DNA from: Pseudofulvimonas gallinarii
Lineage (GTDB): Bacteria; Pseudomonadota; Gammaproteobacteria; Xanthomonadales; UBA2363
Assembly (NCBI RefSeq): GCF_004343305.1
Contig: NZ_SMAF01000001.1
Coordinates: 248,001-312,000 of the forward strand
Reading direction: 5' to 3'
DNA length: 64,000 nt
This document shows positions 17,251-26,798 of the stretch, one piece after another (positions within the stretch are counted from its first letter, which is position 1; every line of letters begins with the position of its first letter). The position numbers were made by a program, and so were the translations under genes. The notes under the pieces are model-generated. The model was not told the DNA's origin and did no database searches. It worked only from the letters and a program-made list of their open reading frames with translations.

Positions 17251-17662
17251 GGATCCGGGCAACCCAACTGCGAAGCACGCACTGGAACGGTGCACGCCTG
17301 TTGTCGACATCCATCTCGTCGGCGAAACGGACCATCGCACGGTCCAGGGCCAGCCAGTCGAGCATGCGCGTCTCGTCCTGCACGGCCAGCCGCTGCGCAG
17401 GTGGCTTCGACTTCACCCCGCAATGCAGGACGACGCCGACGCCCTTGCCGCGAAGGTGCAGGGTCGCGAAGTAGTCCCGGGTCCGGAAGCTGGGCGCGTT
17501 CCATTTCACCCCTTCCGCGATGGAGGGATCACTACCGAGTATGACCGCGCGCAGGCGTTCGATAGCGCCCTTCAACGGATGCTCCAGGCGGGCCATGAAA
17601 GCCTCGACTGCAGCGGTCGTATCCTGCGCCGTCAGGTGCGGTCCTTCGCTTCCATCCCTCAT
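17243..17662 (-). CDS. DUF1801 (YdhG-like) domain protein
   Basis: A 139-residue soluble protein of the DUF1801 family, recognised by the helix EHPLKGAIERLRAVI, the VKWNAPSFR motif and a C-terminal helix with FADEMDVDNRR. Structures in the family have an alpha/beta sandwich related to frataxin-like folds; the biochemical role is not known. It overlaps the downstream exported-protein gene by 8 nt, which suggests co-translation but gives no clear functional link. Confidence 0.75.
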   Translation of the reverse strand: MRDGSEGPHLTAQDTTAAVEAFMARLEHPLKGAIERLRAVILGSDPSIAEGVKWNAPSFRTRDYFATLHLRGKGVGVVLHCGVKSKPPAQRLAVQDETRMLDWLALDRAMVRFADEMDVDNRRAPFQCVLRSWVARIHA

Positions 17663-17806
17663 GGCGGAAATTCTATCCCGCGCGTGCCGTCCCGGTTGTG
17701 ACGGAATGGTGCCGTCACGACACGGCGTGCGCCGGATGCGTCCAGGCGCCCACCGCGTGTCGCCGGCGAAGCGTGCGGACGCGGTATCCGCACGCTGCCG
17801 TGACGG

Positions 17807-20083
17807 TCAATCCGTCGCCAGCAGCCGCCCGGCGGCGGCGAACACGTCCTCGTCGGAAGGCAGCACCAGGAAGGCGGCGCCTGCCAGCGGCGTGTAGGTA
17901 TCCGCGCCGACCACGCGCGCGATCGGCTTGCCGCCGAGCCCGGCCTCGACCAGCGCCGTCATCACGCCTTCGCCCACCGATGCGCTGCGACGGCCTTCAT
18001 CGACAATGAGCACGCGTGCACAGTCGCGCGCATGCGCGGCGATCGCCTCCGCGTTGAGCGGCTGCAGCCAGCGCAGGTCGAGGACACGCACTTTCGCGCC
18101 CTGCGTGTCGGCCAGTCGCTTCGCCGCGCGCAGCGACATCGGGATGCCGTTGCCATAGGAAACGATCAGAAGATCCGTCGCTTCCGGCTCATAGATGCGC
18201 GGCTCGCCCAGTACCAGCGCCTGGTCCGGCGTCGGGTACGGGAACAGCCAGCCGCCGTCGCCCGCTTCGTACAGGTCCTTGGTCATGTAGAGCGCGATCG
18301 GCTCGAGGAAGATGCTGACGCGACCGTCCACCCTCGCCAACGCCGCCAGCGTGCGCAGCATCATCGCCGCGTCATCGCCGCGGCTGGGGCAACCGATCAC
18401 CAGGCCCGGGATGTCGCGCAGCGCGGCAAACGAGTTGTCGTTGTGGAAGTGCCCACCGAAACCGCGCTGGTAGCCCAGGCCGGCGATGCGCACCAGCATC
18501 GGGTTGCGGTACTGGTCGTTGCTGAAGAACTGCAGCGACGCCGCCTCGCCGCGGATCTGGTCGCAGGCGTTGTGGAAGTACGCCAGGTACTGGATCTCCG
18601 GGATCGGCAGCAGGCCCATGTTGGCGTAACCCTGCGCCAGGCCCAGGATCATCGTCTCGTCGAGCAGGGTGTTGAAGACACGGCCACTGCCGAACGCCTT
18701 GTGCAAGCCCTTGGTGACCGTGTACACGCCGCCCTTCTGGGCCACGTCCTCGCCGAACAGCAAGGTGTCGTCGTACTTGCAGAACAGGTCGTGCAGGCCC
18801 TGGTTGATCTGGACCGCAAGATGTCGCGGGGGCTGGTTTTCCGGCAGCCTGGCCTCGCTTCCGAACACGGCCAGGCGGCGCTCGCCGAAATCGGCGCGGC
18901 CCGCTTCGGCCTGCACGGCGTCGGGCGTGTACGGCGCCAACGGACGCACCACTTCGGCCAGTGTCGTGATCTTGGGGCGGCGATCGGCTTCCTCGGCGGC
19001 AGCGAAGCAGCGCGTGCGGATCGATTCGTAGAACGCCAGCAGCGAATCCGGGGTGAACAGGCCGGCTTCCAGCGCGATGCCGGCCGAGCGCAGCAGCGGA
19101 TCGGTGCGCTCGACGGCGACCAGTTCCTCGATGCTGCGCCATTCGATCTCGAAGTCCGTGCCGGCATGGCCCATGATGCGGGTCGTCTGCAGATGCAGGA
19201 ATGTCGGGCGCCGCGTGCGCCGGCAATGCTCCACCGCCGCGGCGACCTGGCCGTAACCGCGCGCAAGGTCGAGGCCGTCGGCGAAGAAATAGTCGAGGTC
19301 GCGACAGGCACGGAAGCGCTCGCCGATCCAGCCCGGCGGCGTCTTGACCGAGATGCCGATGCCGTTGTCCTCGCAGACGAACAGCACCGGCGCCGGCAGC
19401 TTCTGGTAGGCCGTCCACTGCGCGGCGTTGAACGCCGTCTGCGCGGTCGCATGATTGGCGGACGCATCGCCGAACGAACAGATGGCGATGCTGTCACCCG
19501 GCACCGGCAGCGGCCGCCTCAGGCGGCGCGCCTGCTCGATGGCCACCGCCGTGCCCAGCGCCTTGGGCAGGTGCGAGGCGATTGTCGAGGTCTGCGGCAA
19601 GACCCACAAAGGTTTGCTGCCCCAGACCTTGTGGCGGCCACCGGACGCGGGATCCTCGGCGCTGGCGGCGAAGCTCAACGCCGAATCCATCACCGGATCC
19701 ATGCCCGGCAGCTTGCGGAAACGCTCGGCCATGAATCCGCCGCTGCGGTAGTGCAGGAACGCCGGGTCGGTATGGCGCGTCAGCCGCGCCACCATGGCAT
19801 TGCCTTCATGGCCGGAGCTGCCGATGGTGTAGAAGACCTTGTTCTGCACCCGGAGCACGCGCGCCATCAGGTCCAGGTGCCGCGAGATCAGCTGCGACTC
19901 GAACAGTTCCAGGAACGCGGAAACCGTCAGACTGCTGCCCGGCAGCACCGGCGCGTCAGCGTCCGGCGCCGGCGCGCTCGCGGCGGGATGGCCGTTGACG
20001 AATTCGATGAAGTTCTGGTCGCAGATTTCCGCGCGATTGAGGCCGCGCATGCGCGCGGGAATGGCAGTGGCCGAGCTGGACAT
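17807..20083 (-). CDS. Fused E1 alpha/beta thiamine-diphosphate 2-oxoacid dehydrogenase
   Basis: A 758-residue protein combining both halves of a heterotetrameric E1. The alpha part (about 60-400) has the TPP motif GDASANHATAQTAFNAA ending in CEDNGIGIS. The beta part (about 420-758) has LLFGEDVAQKGGVYTVTKGL and ends with transketolase-C features (VRVLDLRWLQPLN). It would decarboxylate a branched-chain or related 2-oxoacid for transfer to a lipoyl E2. No E2 or E3 gene is nearby and the substrate cannot be read. The upstream start lacks a clear ribosome site; an ATG at 20050 is an alternative. Confidence 0.82.
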   Translation of the reverse strand: MSSSATAIPARMRGLNRAEICDQNFIEFVNGHPAASAPAPDADAPVLPGSSLTVSAFLELFESQLISRHLDLMARVLRVQNKVFYTIGSSGHEGNAMVARLTRHTDPAFLHYRSGGFMAERFRKLPGMDPVMDSALSFAASAEDPASGGRHKVWGSKPLWVLPQTSTIASHLPKALGTAVAIEQARRLRRPLPVPGDSIAICSFGDASANHATAQTAFNAAQWTAYQKLPAPVLFVCEDNGIGISVKTPPGWIGERFRACRDLDYFFADGLDLARGYGQVAAAVEHCRRTRRPTFLHLQTTRIMGHAGTDFEIEWRSIEELVAVERTDPLLRSAGIALEAGLFTPDSLLAFYESIRTRCFAAAEEADRRPKITTLAEVVRPLAPYTPDAVQAEAGRADFGERRLAVFGSEARLPENQPPRHLAVQINQGLHDLFCKYDDTLLFGEDVAQKGGVYTVTKGLHKAFGSGRVFNTLLDETMILGLAQGYANMGLLPIPEIQYLAYFHNACDQIRGEAASLQFFSNDQYRNPMLVRIAGLGYQRGFGGHFHNDNSFAALRDIPGLVIGCPSRGDDAAMMLRTLAALARVDGRVSIFLEPIALYMTKDLYEAGDGGWLFPYPTPDQALVLGEPRIYEPEATDLLIVSYGNGIPMSLRAAKRLADTQGAKVRVLDLRWLQPLNAEAIAAHARDCARVLIVDEGRRSASVGEGVMTALVEAGLGGKPIARVVGADTYTPLAGAAFLVLPSDEDVFAAAGRLLATD

Positions 20084-20219
20084 GGAGGGCACCGGGACAA
20101 TCGAAGGCGCGCATTGTAGCCGTCGCGACCATGGCGTTGCCGGCACTGCCGGCGCGGATTCACGCCGGGGCCAGCGCCGGGGAGCCGGTCCGCCATCGCC
20201 CTCCCCTATACTGCGCGCC

Positions 20220-20867
20220 ATGAATCTCTCCCGCTCCCTGCCCTGGCTGATCGCCGCGGCGGCCCTGGCCGGCGCGCTCGGCCTCTACCTCGGCCAGCGC
20301 CATTTCTCGCCTGCCGCGGGCCCGGACGCGCTGCCGACCCGTGCCGCGGTGGTCTTTCCCGAACCGCGCCAGCTCGCCGGTTTCCAGCTCGACCGCAGCA
20401 CCGGCGGCACCCTGTCCCTGGCCGACTGGCGCGGCCATTGGAGCCTGGTATTCATCGGATTCACGCGCTGTCCGGATGCCTGTCCGCAGACGCTGGCGGT
20501 CTACCGCGACATCGAGAAGGCCTGGCCGCAGGAGGCCGGGCCGATACCGACGCTGTATTTCGTGTCCGTGGATCCGGAGCGCGACGACGCCGACGCGCTG
20601 ACCGGCTACGCACGCTTCTTCAGCGAGCGCATCGTCGCGGCGACCGCCGGCCATGACCAGCTCGGCCCGTTTACCCGCCAGCTCGGCATGATCTACATGA
20701 CGACGCCGACGGGCGAAGACGACTATACGGTGGACCACAGTACGCAGCTGGCCGTCGTCGGTCCCGACGCACGCCTGCACGCGCTGTTCCGCGCGCCGCT
20801 CGACGCGCAGGCCATCATCGGCGACCTGCAGGTGCTCCAGGCGGCAAACCGGACGATTGACCCTTGA
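20220..20867 (+). CDS. SCO1/SenC-family copper chaperone/thioredoxin-fold protein
   Basis: A 215-residue protein with one N-terminal membrane anchor (LPWLIAAAALAGALGLYL) and a periplasmic thioredoxin fold. The copper-binding CxxxC is in FTRCPDACPQTL, and the distal histidine in DYTVDHSTQLAV, so the metal site is complete. SCO proteins help assemble the CuA centre of cytochrome c oxidase or act in thiol redox. The stop overlaps the TTG start of psd by 4 nt. Confidence 0.9.
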   Translation: MNLSRSLPWLIAAAALAGALGLYLGQRHFSPAAGPDALPTRAAVVFPEPRQLAGFQLDRSTGGTLSLADWRGHWSLVFIGFTRCPDACPQTLAVYRDIEKAWPQEAGPIPTLYFVSVDPERDDADALTGYARFFSERIVAATAGHDQLGPFTRQLGMIYMTTPTGEDDYTVDHSTQLAVVGPDARLHALFRAPLDAQAIIGDLQVLQAANRTIDP

Positions 20868-21724
20868 TACTCCGACGTCTCTATCTGCTGCTGCAGCATT
20901 CGCTGCCGCACAAGGCGCTGACGCGCCTCGCGCTGCACCTCACCCGCATCCGCTGGCGGCCGGTGAAGAACTGGCAGATCCGCCGCTTCGCGAAGCGTTT
21001 CCGCATCGACCTGGACGAGGCGGAAAGCGCCGATCCGAACCACTACGAGAGTTTCGACGCCTTCTTCGCGCGGGCGCTGAAACCGGGTGCGCGCATGCCC
21101 GACCCCGATCCGGCGGCCGTGTTGCTGCCCGCCGACGGTCGCATCAGCGCCGTCGGCCGGATCGAATCGGACCGCATCTTCCAGGCCAAGGGCCGCAGCT
21201 TCTCATTGCGCGAACTGCTCGGCGACGACTCGCGCGTCGCCGACTTCGTCGATGGCAGCTTCGCGACCGTGTACCTGCAGCCGCGCAACTACCATCGCGT
21301 GCACATGCCGGTGGCCGGGCGCCTGCTTGAAACACTGTATGTTCCGGGCCGGCTGTACAGCGTCGCCCCGGTCACGGTTGGTGGCGTGCAGCGCCTGTTC
21401 GCGCGCAATGAACGGCTGATCTGCCACTTCGACTCACCGGCCGGCCCGATGGCCCTTATCCTGGTGGGCGCCATGCTCGTCGCCGGCATCGAAACCGTGT
21501 GGGGCGGCATGGAAACCGAGCACGCGGACGGCAAGCCGGAACGCAAGGACTATCGCGACCGGCAGCCGGCGATCCGGCTGGACCGGTTCGACGAGGCCGG
21601 CCGATTCCACATGGGCTCCACCGCCATCGTCCTGTTCGCGCGCGATCGCGTCGCCCTGGATGCATTCGACCCCGGGCAGTCGGTCAAGGTTGGTGAGCGC
21701 CTGGGTACGATCCTGCCGACCTGA
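20864..21724 (+). CDS. psd: Phosphatidylserine decarboxylase
   Basis: A 286-residue proenzyme that converts phosphatidylserine to phosphatidylethanolamine at the inner membrane. It opens with LYLLLQHSLPHKALT, has FFARALKPGARM, and near the C-terminus carries MGST, the self-cleavage site that forms the pyruvoyl group (usually LGST in this family). The TTG start overlaps the SCO stop. Length matches E. coli Psd (about 320) less a short N-terminal part. Confidence 0.93.
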   Translation: MILRRLYLLLQHSLPHKALTRLALHLTRIRWRPVKNWQIRRFAKRFRIDLDEAESADPNHYESFDAFFARALKPGARMPDPDPAAVLLPADGRISAVGRIESDRIFQAKGRSFSLRELLGDDSRVADFVDGSFATVYLQPRNYHRVHMPVAGRLLETLYVPGRLYSVAPVTVGGVQRLFARNERLICHFDSPAGPMALILVGAMLVAGIETVWGGMETEHADGKPERKDYRDRQPAIRLDRFDEAGRFHMGSTAIVLFARDRVALDAFDPGQSVKVGERLGTILPT

Positions 21725-21796
21725 ACCTCACGCCGGGCGCCGCGGGGCGGCACCGACGGCCCTGACGGACCAGGCCGGCCTGGCGCCGGCCGGCCC

Positions 21797-23287
21797 TCAG
21801 CAAAGGCGGATCTTCTGCCCCGGACGGATCGGGTAGTTCGGTCCGCGAATCCCGTTCTGGGCGGCCAGTCCCTGCATCGAGCAGCTGTAGCGCCGGGCGA
21901 TGGCATACAGCGTCTCGCCGCTGCGGACGGTATGCACGCGCCCGGAGGACGGCGCACTGCCGGACATCACCTGGCGCGCCGGCGAAGGCGCGCTGACCGG
22001 CATGCGCGCGGTATTCAGCTCGGAAGCGAGCGCAACCAGCGGACCATCGACGCACTGGCGATGGTAGGCATCGACCAGCAGCGCAGGCACTTCAAGCTGC
22101 GTGCCCGCCGGCAGCACCCGCGCGTTGTCGTACTGCGGATTGAGGTTGCGCAGGGCACGGAACCAGCCCACCCGGTTGCCGCCGGCATGGCCGAGGCAGA
22201 CGGTGAGTTCATTGATCGACGCGGCCTTTTCCAGCCGGACCACCGCCGGCCGCGTGTCCAGGCGCGGGAATTCCAGCCCGTACTGTTCCGGATGCAGGAA
22301 CAGGTAGGCGGCCGCCAGCACCATCGGCACGTAGATCTGTGTTTCCTGAGGCAGCGCGCCGAAGACCGCGGGATCCCAGAGGCTCTTCTGGCCACCACCG
22401 GAGAGGCGCTGCAGGCGTCCTTCGCCACCGTTGTAGGCGGCGACGACCAGTTCCAGGTTGTTGTTGAGGCGGTCGAACTGTTCGTTGAGATAGGCGACCT
22501 GCGCGCGCGTCGCTTCCCGCGGGTCGAAGCGCGTGTCGAAGCCGTCGACGGGACGACGACCGAGGCCGAAGCGCTGGCCGGTGGCCGGCATGAACTGCAA
22601 CGGACCGGCCGCGCCGGACCGTGATACCGCGTGCACCTTGCCCTGGGATTCGCGCGCCATGATGGCGAACAGCAGCGCCTCGGGCAGTCCGGCCTGTTCG
22701 TACTGCGGCCACATCATGTAGCGCATGTACTGGTAGTTCTCGTAGGCCTCGACCAGGTTGGGACGCAACCAGGTCAGCCATTCGTTGATGGCCGCCTTGA
22801 CCGGCTCGTTCAACTCGATCACCTCGGCCAGGTCGCGGCCGCGCAGCAGCGTGATCGTGCGCTGCGCCTCCGGCAGGTCGGCCAGCACCGGCGACAGGGC
22901 GTCGGCTTCGATCTGGGCAGGATCGGCGCTGGGCCGGTCTTCCGGCAGCGGCGTCATCGCCGAGTTCCGGATCAGCGCGTCGTAGGCGGCGACGAAACGA
23001 CTGGCCTCGCAGGCACGTACCTGCAGGCAGCGCTCGGCATCGACGCGCAGCGACTCCAGGGCGGCGTCACGTTCCTTCTGCCCTTCCGCATCGCCGGCGA
23101 CCATCGCCTCGGTGCCGGCGGCGAAACGCTGCACCGCCTCGTTCAGGCGGTTGTACAACGCCGCCGTCTCTCGGTCGCCATTGCCGTTGCCATTGGCATC
23201 GCCTGGACCCGTGCCGCCACCGACGGTGGCACAACCGGACAGGACCAGGGACAGCATCAGCGACAGGGAGGTGCGGCGCATGGGCAT
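21797..23287 (-). CDS. mltD: Membrane-bound lytic transglycosylase with C-terminal LysM (MltD-like)
   Basis: A 496-residue lipoprotein (lipobox LVLSGCATV). An SLT domain at about residues 190-330 includes the catalytic Glu in ARESQGKVHAVSRSGAAGPL and the QFMPATGQRFGL and AAYNGGEGRL motifs. A single LysM domain lies at the extreme C-terminus (VRSGETLYAIARRYSCS). It cleaves peptidoglycan glycan strands to anhydro-muropeptides in the periplasm. ATG 23287 is used; a TTG 6 nt upstream and an ATG 6 nt downstream are alternatives. Confidence 0.88.
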   Translation of the reverse strand: MPMRRTSLSLMLSLVLSGCATVGGGTGPGDANGNGNGDRETAALYNRLNEAVQRFAAGTEAMVAGDAEGQKERDAALESLRVDAERCLQVRACEASRFVAAYDALIRNSAMTPLPEDRPSADPAQIEADALSPVLADLPEAQRTITLLRGRDLAEVIELNEPVKAAINEWLTWLRPNLVEAYENYQYMRYMMWPQYEQAGLPEALLFAIMARESQGKVHAVSRSGAAGPLQFMPATGQRFGLGRRPVDGFDTRFDPREATRAQVAYLNEQFDRLNNNLELVVAAYNGGEGRLQRLSGGGQKSLWDPAVFGALPQETQIYVPMVLAAAYLFLHPEQYGLEFPRLDTRPAVVRLEKAASINELTVCLGHAGGNRVGWFRALRNLNPQYDNARVLPAGTQLEVPALLVDAYHRQCVDGPLVALASELNTARMPVSAPSPARQVMSGSAPSSGRVHTVRSGETLYAIARRYSCSMQGLAAQNGIRGPNYPIRPGQKIRLC

Positions 23288-23378
23288 GTTCAATCGGGAA
23301 AACCAGGGCGCGACGTTACAGGAGCGTCACGGTCGCCACAACGAACGCCGGCGAAACGCGTCGCCACGCCACCGCGCA

Positions 23379-24725
23379 TCAGCGCCCGGCGAGCACGACT
23401 TCCTCGGCGGCGGTCGGGTGGATGGCGAGGGTCTCGTTGAAATCACGGCGGCGTGCACCGAGGCGAAGCGCCACCGCGAAGCCCTGCAGGATCTCGTCGG
23501 CGCCGGGCCCGTGAACGTGCAGTCCGACGACCCGCTCTTCCGCGCCGACACACACCAGCTTGATGAACATCGTCTGCGCGTCGCCAGCGAGTGCCTCGCG
23601 CATGGGCCGGAAGCGCGCGTGATGGACCTGGACGTCATCGCCCCAGGACGCGCGCGCCTGGGCCTCGGTGAGTCCGCAAGTCGCCAGCGGCGGTTGCGCG
23701 AACACCACGGTCGGCACGTTCGCCAGGTCCAGCGGCGGGACGTCGGCGTCGCTGAACAGCCGCTCCACCAGCCGCCGCGCGGCCGCGATCGCCACCGGCG
23801 TCAGCGCCGGCTGCGTGGCGACGTCGCCCACCGCGAATACGCCGGGCACGCTGGTGCACTGATACGGATCGATGATGACGTGGCCACGCGCGTCCAGACT
23901 GACGCCGATGTCTTCAAGGCCCAGGTCTTCGCTGTTCGGAACGCGCCCGATGGCCCACAGCAGCCAGTCGGCGCGATGAACGCGTTCGCCCGAGGTGCGA
24001 AGCAGGACCCCACCATCCCGGCGTTCGACGGCGTCAACCGCGCTGCGGGTATGGACGACGATGCCGCGGGCCCGCATGGATCCAGCCAGCGCCTCCGCCA
24101 AATCCGCATCGAAGTGGCCCAGCACCTGGTCGCCGCGCACGAACAGGGTGACCTCCGCCCCCAGTCCATGCAGCAGGCCGGCCATTTCGACGGCGATGTA
24201 GCCCCCACCCACGATGGCGATCCGCCGCGGCAGCCGATCGAGGCCGAAGACATCGTCCGACACGGCACCGTATTCGAAGCCCGGCACATCGACGCGCGCG
24301 GGCCGACCGCCAGTGGCGATCAACCGGTGCGTCGCCTGCACCGTGACGCCGTGTGAACTCACGGTATTGTCGCTTCCAAGGCGTGCGCGTTCGCGCACCA
24401 CGCGGATGCCGAGGTCGACCAGCCGCTGGGCGTAACCGGCCTCGGCACGATCGATGTACGCCTGTCGTCGCGCAACAAAGGCCGGCCAGTCGAGCGCACC
24501 CGCGCTGACGTTGAAACCGATTCCGCGCGCCAGCTCCACCTGGTGCGCAAGATCGGCCGCCAGCCACAGGGCTTTCTTCGGCACGCAGCCGACATGGACG
24601 CAGGTTCCGCCCAGGCGCCCCGGTTCGAACAGGACCACTTTGGCGCCGAGCCGGGCCGCCTGCTGTGCCGCCGCAAGGCCGCCGGAGCCGCCGCCCAGGA
24701 CGGCCAGGTCGTACTGATCAGTCAT
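23379..24725 (-). CDS. gor: Glutathione-disulfide reductase
   Basis: A 448-residue FAD disulfide reductase. The FAD-binding motif GGGSGGLAAAQQA and the redox-active pair in GGTCVHVGCVPKK are present, with Asn replaced by His relative to the usual GTCVNVGCVPKK. The NADPH domain opens IVGGGYIAVEMAG, and the dimer-interface catalytic His is in AIHPTAAEE. The CVHVGC form and VPKK favour glutathione reductase over lipoamide or mercuric reductases, but a related thiol reductase is possible. It keeps cytosolic glutathione reduced. Confidence 0.85.
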   Translation of the reverse strand: MTDQYDLAVLGGGSGGLAAAQQAARLGAKVVLFEPGRLGGTCVHVGCVPKKALWLAADLAHQVELARGIGFNVSAGALDWPAFVARRQAYIDRAEAGYAQRLVDLGIRVVRERARLGSDNTVSSHGVTVQATHRLIATGGRPARVDVPGFEYGAVSDDVFGLDRLPRRIAIVGGGYIAVEMAGLLHGLGAEVTLFVRGDQVLGHFDADLAEALAGSMRARGIVVHTRSAVDAVERRDGGVLLRTSGERVHRADWLLWAIGRVPNSEDLGLEDIGVSLDARGHVIIDPYQCTSVPGVFAVGDVATQPALTPVAIAAARRLVERLFSDADVPPLDLANVPTVVFAQPPLATCGLTEAQARASWGDDVQVHHARFRPMREALAGDAQTMFIKLVCVGAEERVVGLHVHGPGADEILQGFAVALRLGARRRDFNETLAIHPTAAEEVVLAGR

Positions 24726-25050
24726 CGGATTCCGCGGACAGTCATGATTGGCAAGCGACATCCTAACCCCGCCCGTCCATGAGGGTTCCGCCCCGGCGTG
24801 CAGGCCCCATGCCCAGATGCCGTTTCGGTGTCGCGGGAAGCACGAAGAACCGCGATGGCCAGCCCAGCGGGTCCAGACAGGCACGGACGCGTTTCCGAGG
24901 CGCAAGGATTGGCCGCGTAGCGACGCACCGACCCGTGCAGCTCAGCGGTCGGGGATGTCTATACTGGGCGCGCCGCGAAGGCGGCCCTGCAAGCGTGGCA
25001 GGCGGTGCAACCGGGCACGCGCCCAACCAGCGGGCGGGAGGAGCCGGTCG
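24726..25050. other. Divergent intergenic region between gor and the DoxX gene
   Basis: A 325-bp gap between divergent genes. A TATACT hexamer at 24960-24965 could serve as a -10 for the DoxX gene, but no convincing -35 is visible. No coding sequence with a ribosome site was found. Confidence 0.5.
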
Positions 25051-25446
25051 ATGACGGTATCGGATGGAACACTGTGGGCCCTGCTCAGGCTCGCACTGGC
25101 CGGCCTGATCGCCGCACACGGCTGGGCGCGGCTGCTCAACGATGCGGTGGCACCTTTCGGCGCCTGGCTGGATGGACTCGGCTTCATGGTCGGCCCGGGG
25201 ATCGCCTGGGGCGTGACGCTGTACGAGATCGCCGGTTCACTGCTGCTGGCGGTCGGCTGGCGGATTTTCCCGCTGACGCTCGGCTTCATCGCCATCTATC
25301 TCGCCGGCCTGTTCCTGGTCCACCTGCCCGCCGGCTGGTTCGTGGTCGGCCTCGGCCGCAACGGCATGGAATACAGCGTGCTGCTGGTCTGCGTGCTGGC
25401 GTGCGTCGGCCTGCACTATCGCCAGGCCGGATCAAAGCGGGGCTGA
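25051..25446 (+). CDS. DoxX-family membrane protein
   Basis: A 131-residue protein with four predicted membrane helices, matching the small DoxX/DoxD family in length and layout (LRLALAGLIAAHGWARL, GIAWGVTLYEIAGSLLLAVGW). The start follows GGGAGGAG. Members are linked loosely to thiol redox or quinone chemistry, but no activity can be read here. It is divergent from gor and convergent with the amino-acid dehydrogenase gene. Confidence 0.78.
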   Translation: MTVSDGTLWALLRLALAGLIAAHGWARLLNDAVAPFGAWLDGLGFMVGPGIAWGVTLYEIAGSLLLAVGWRIFPLTLGFIAIYLAGLFLVHLPAGWFVVGLGRNGMEYSVLLVCVLACVGLHYRQAGSKRG

Positions 25447-25515
25447 CGGCGGCCGCCATCGCTGCCGCCTGCCGCCCGATCCATGGGCGACGACGTCAAT
25501 GCGGCAAGGGGTGCT

Positions 25516-26772
25516 CTAGTTGAAGCGGTCCGGCGACAGCGGCCGCGCGTTCCAGGGCGGAACGCGACCTGTCATCTGCGCCGCGACCAGTTCGCCCGTG
25601 ACCGCCGACAGGGTCACGCCGAGCATGCCATGGCCGGTGGCGATCCAGAGGCCGGGATGCCGGCTGACCGGACCGATGACCGGCAGGTCGTCCGGGGTCA
25701 TCGGCCGCCATCCGCACCACTGCTCGCGCTGCACCGGGCCTTCGGGCTCGCGCAGGTATTCATGCGCGGCACGGGTCAACGCGCCCAGTCGAACGCTGTT
25801 GAGACTGCTGTCATAACCCGCGAACTCCATGGTGCTGCCGAGCCGGAAACCGCTGGACCATGCGGTGACGCAGACGCTCCGTTCCTTCAGCACCAGCGGA
25901 ATCGCCGGCGCGAGCGCCGGACGTTCGTAGGTGATCGAGTAGCCCTTGCCGGGCTGTACCGGCAGGCGCAGGTCGAGCGGCTGCACCAGTTCCGGCGACC
26001 AGCTGCCCGCGGCCAGCAGCACCGACTCCGCCCGCCAGCTGCGACCGTCTTCCAGGACGATGCCGCCGACGCGACCATTGGCGCGCAGCAGCGATGCCAC
26101 CTGCGTGCCCTCGACAATGCTGCCGCCGGCAGCGCGCACGCAACGGGCAAGCTCGGCGGTGTAGCGTTCCGGACGCAGGTGTGCGTCACCGGGATGCAGG
26201 TAACCGCCGACAGCGCGGTCGTTCAGTGCCGGCTCGAGCGATCGCAGTGCATCGCCGTCCAGGCGGCGGCACTCGATGTCCAGGCCCGCCAGCATCTGCT
26301 GGTGCCAGCGGTAACCGTCGAACCCGGCCTTGTCGATGAAGGCGTAGATCGTGCCGGTCTGTTCGAACTCGCAGTCCAGCCTGTCACGCTCGACCCACTG
26401 CGCCAGCAGCTCACGCGAGGCCTTGAGCAGCTCGGCGCGGATGACGGCGGTCTGCTCGAAGTCTTGCCTGTTGCAGCGACGCAGCGCGCGCATCATCCAG
26501 CCGTACAGCGCCGGATCCCAGCGCGGGCTGACGTGGAACGGCGCGTCCTTGCGCAGCATCCAGCGCAGCACCTGCATCGGCATGCCCGGCATCGGCAGCG
26601 GCGGCGCATGCGATGGCGTGATCGTGCCGCAATTGCCATGCGATGCGCCGGCGGCGACGTGGCGCGCATCGACCACCGTGACCTGCCGGCCGGCGCGCAG
26701 CAACGACCACGCGCAGGCCAGGCCGATCACGCCGGCGCCGACGATCAGGACATCATGGCGATTGTCGGTCAC
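25516..26772 (-). CDS. dadA: DadA-type FAD-dependent D-amino acid dehydrogenase
   Basis: A 418-residue DAO-family flavoprotein. The GTG start at 26772 follows GAGG. The N-terminal Rossmann motif is VLIVGAGVIGLACAWSLL, followed by GASHGNCGTITPSHAPPLP as in DadA, and the second FAD contact VIGPVSRHPGLWIATGHGMLG is near the C-terminus. DadA oxidises D-alanine and other D-amino acids to 2-oxoacids and feeds electrons to quinone. It lies 26 nt downstream of slyD; no alanine racemase is adjacent. Confidence 0.82.
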   Translation of the reverse strand: MTDNRHDVLIVGAGVIGLACAWSLLRAGRQVTVVDARHVAAGASHGNCGTITPSHAPPLPMPGMPMQVLRWMLRKDAPFHVSPRWDPALYGWMMRALRRCNRQDFEQTAVIRAELLKASRELLAQWVERDRLDCEFEQTGTIYAFIDKAGFDGYRWHQQMLAGLDIECRRLDGDALRSLEPALNDRAVGGYLHPGDAHLRPERYTAELARCVRAAGGSIVEGTQVASLLRANGRVGGIVLEDGRSWRAESVLLAAGSWSPELVQPLDLRLPVQPGKGYSITYERPALAPAIPLVLKERSVCVTAWSSGFRLGSTMEFAGYDSSLNSVRLGALTRAAHEYLREPEGPVQREQWCGWRPMTPDDLPVIGPVSRHPGLWIATGHGMLGVTLSAVTGELVAAQMTGRVPPWNARPLSPDRFN

Positions 26773-26798
26773 GGCAGCCTCGACGGGCCACGCCAGGA

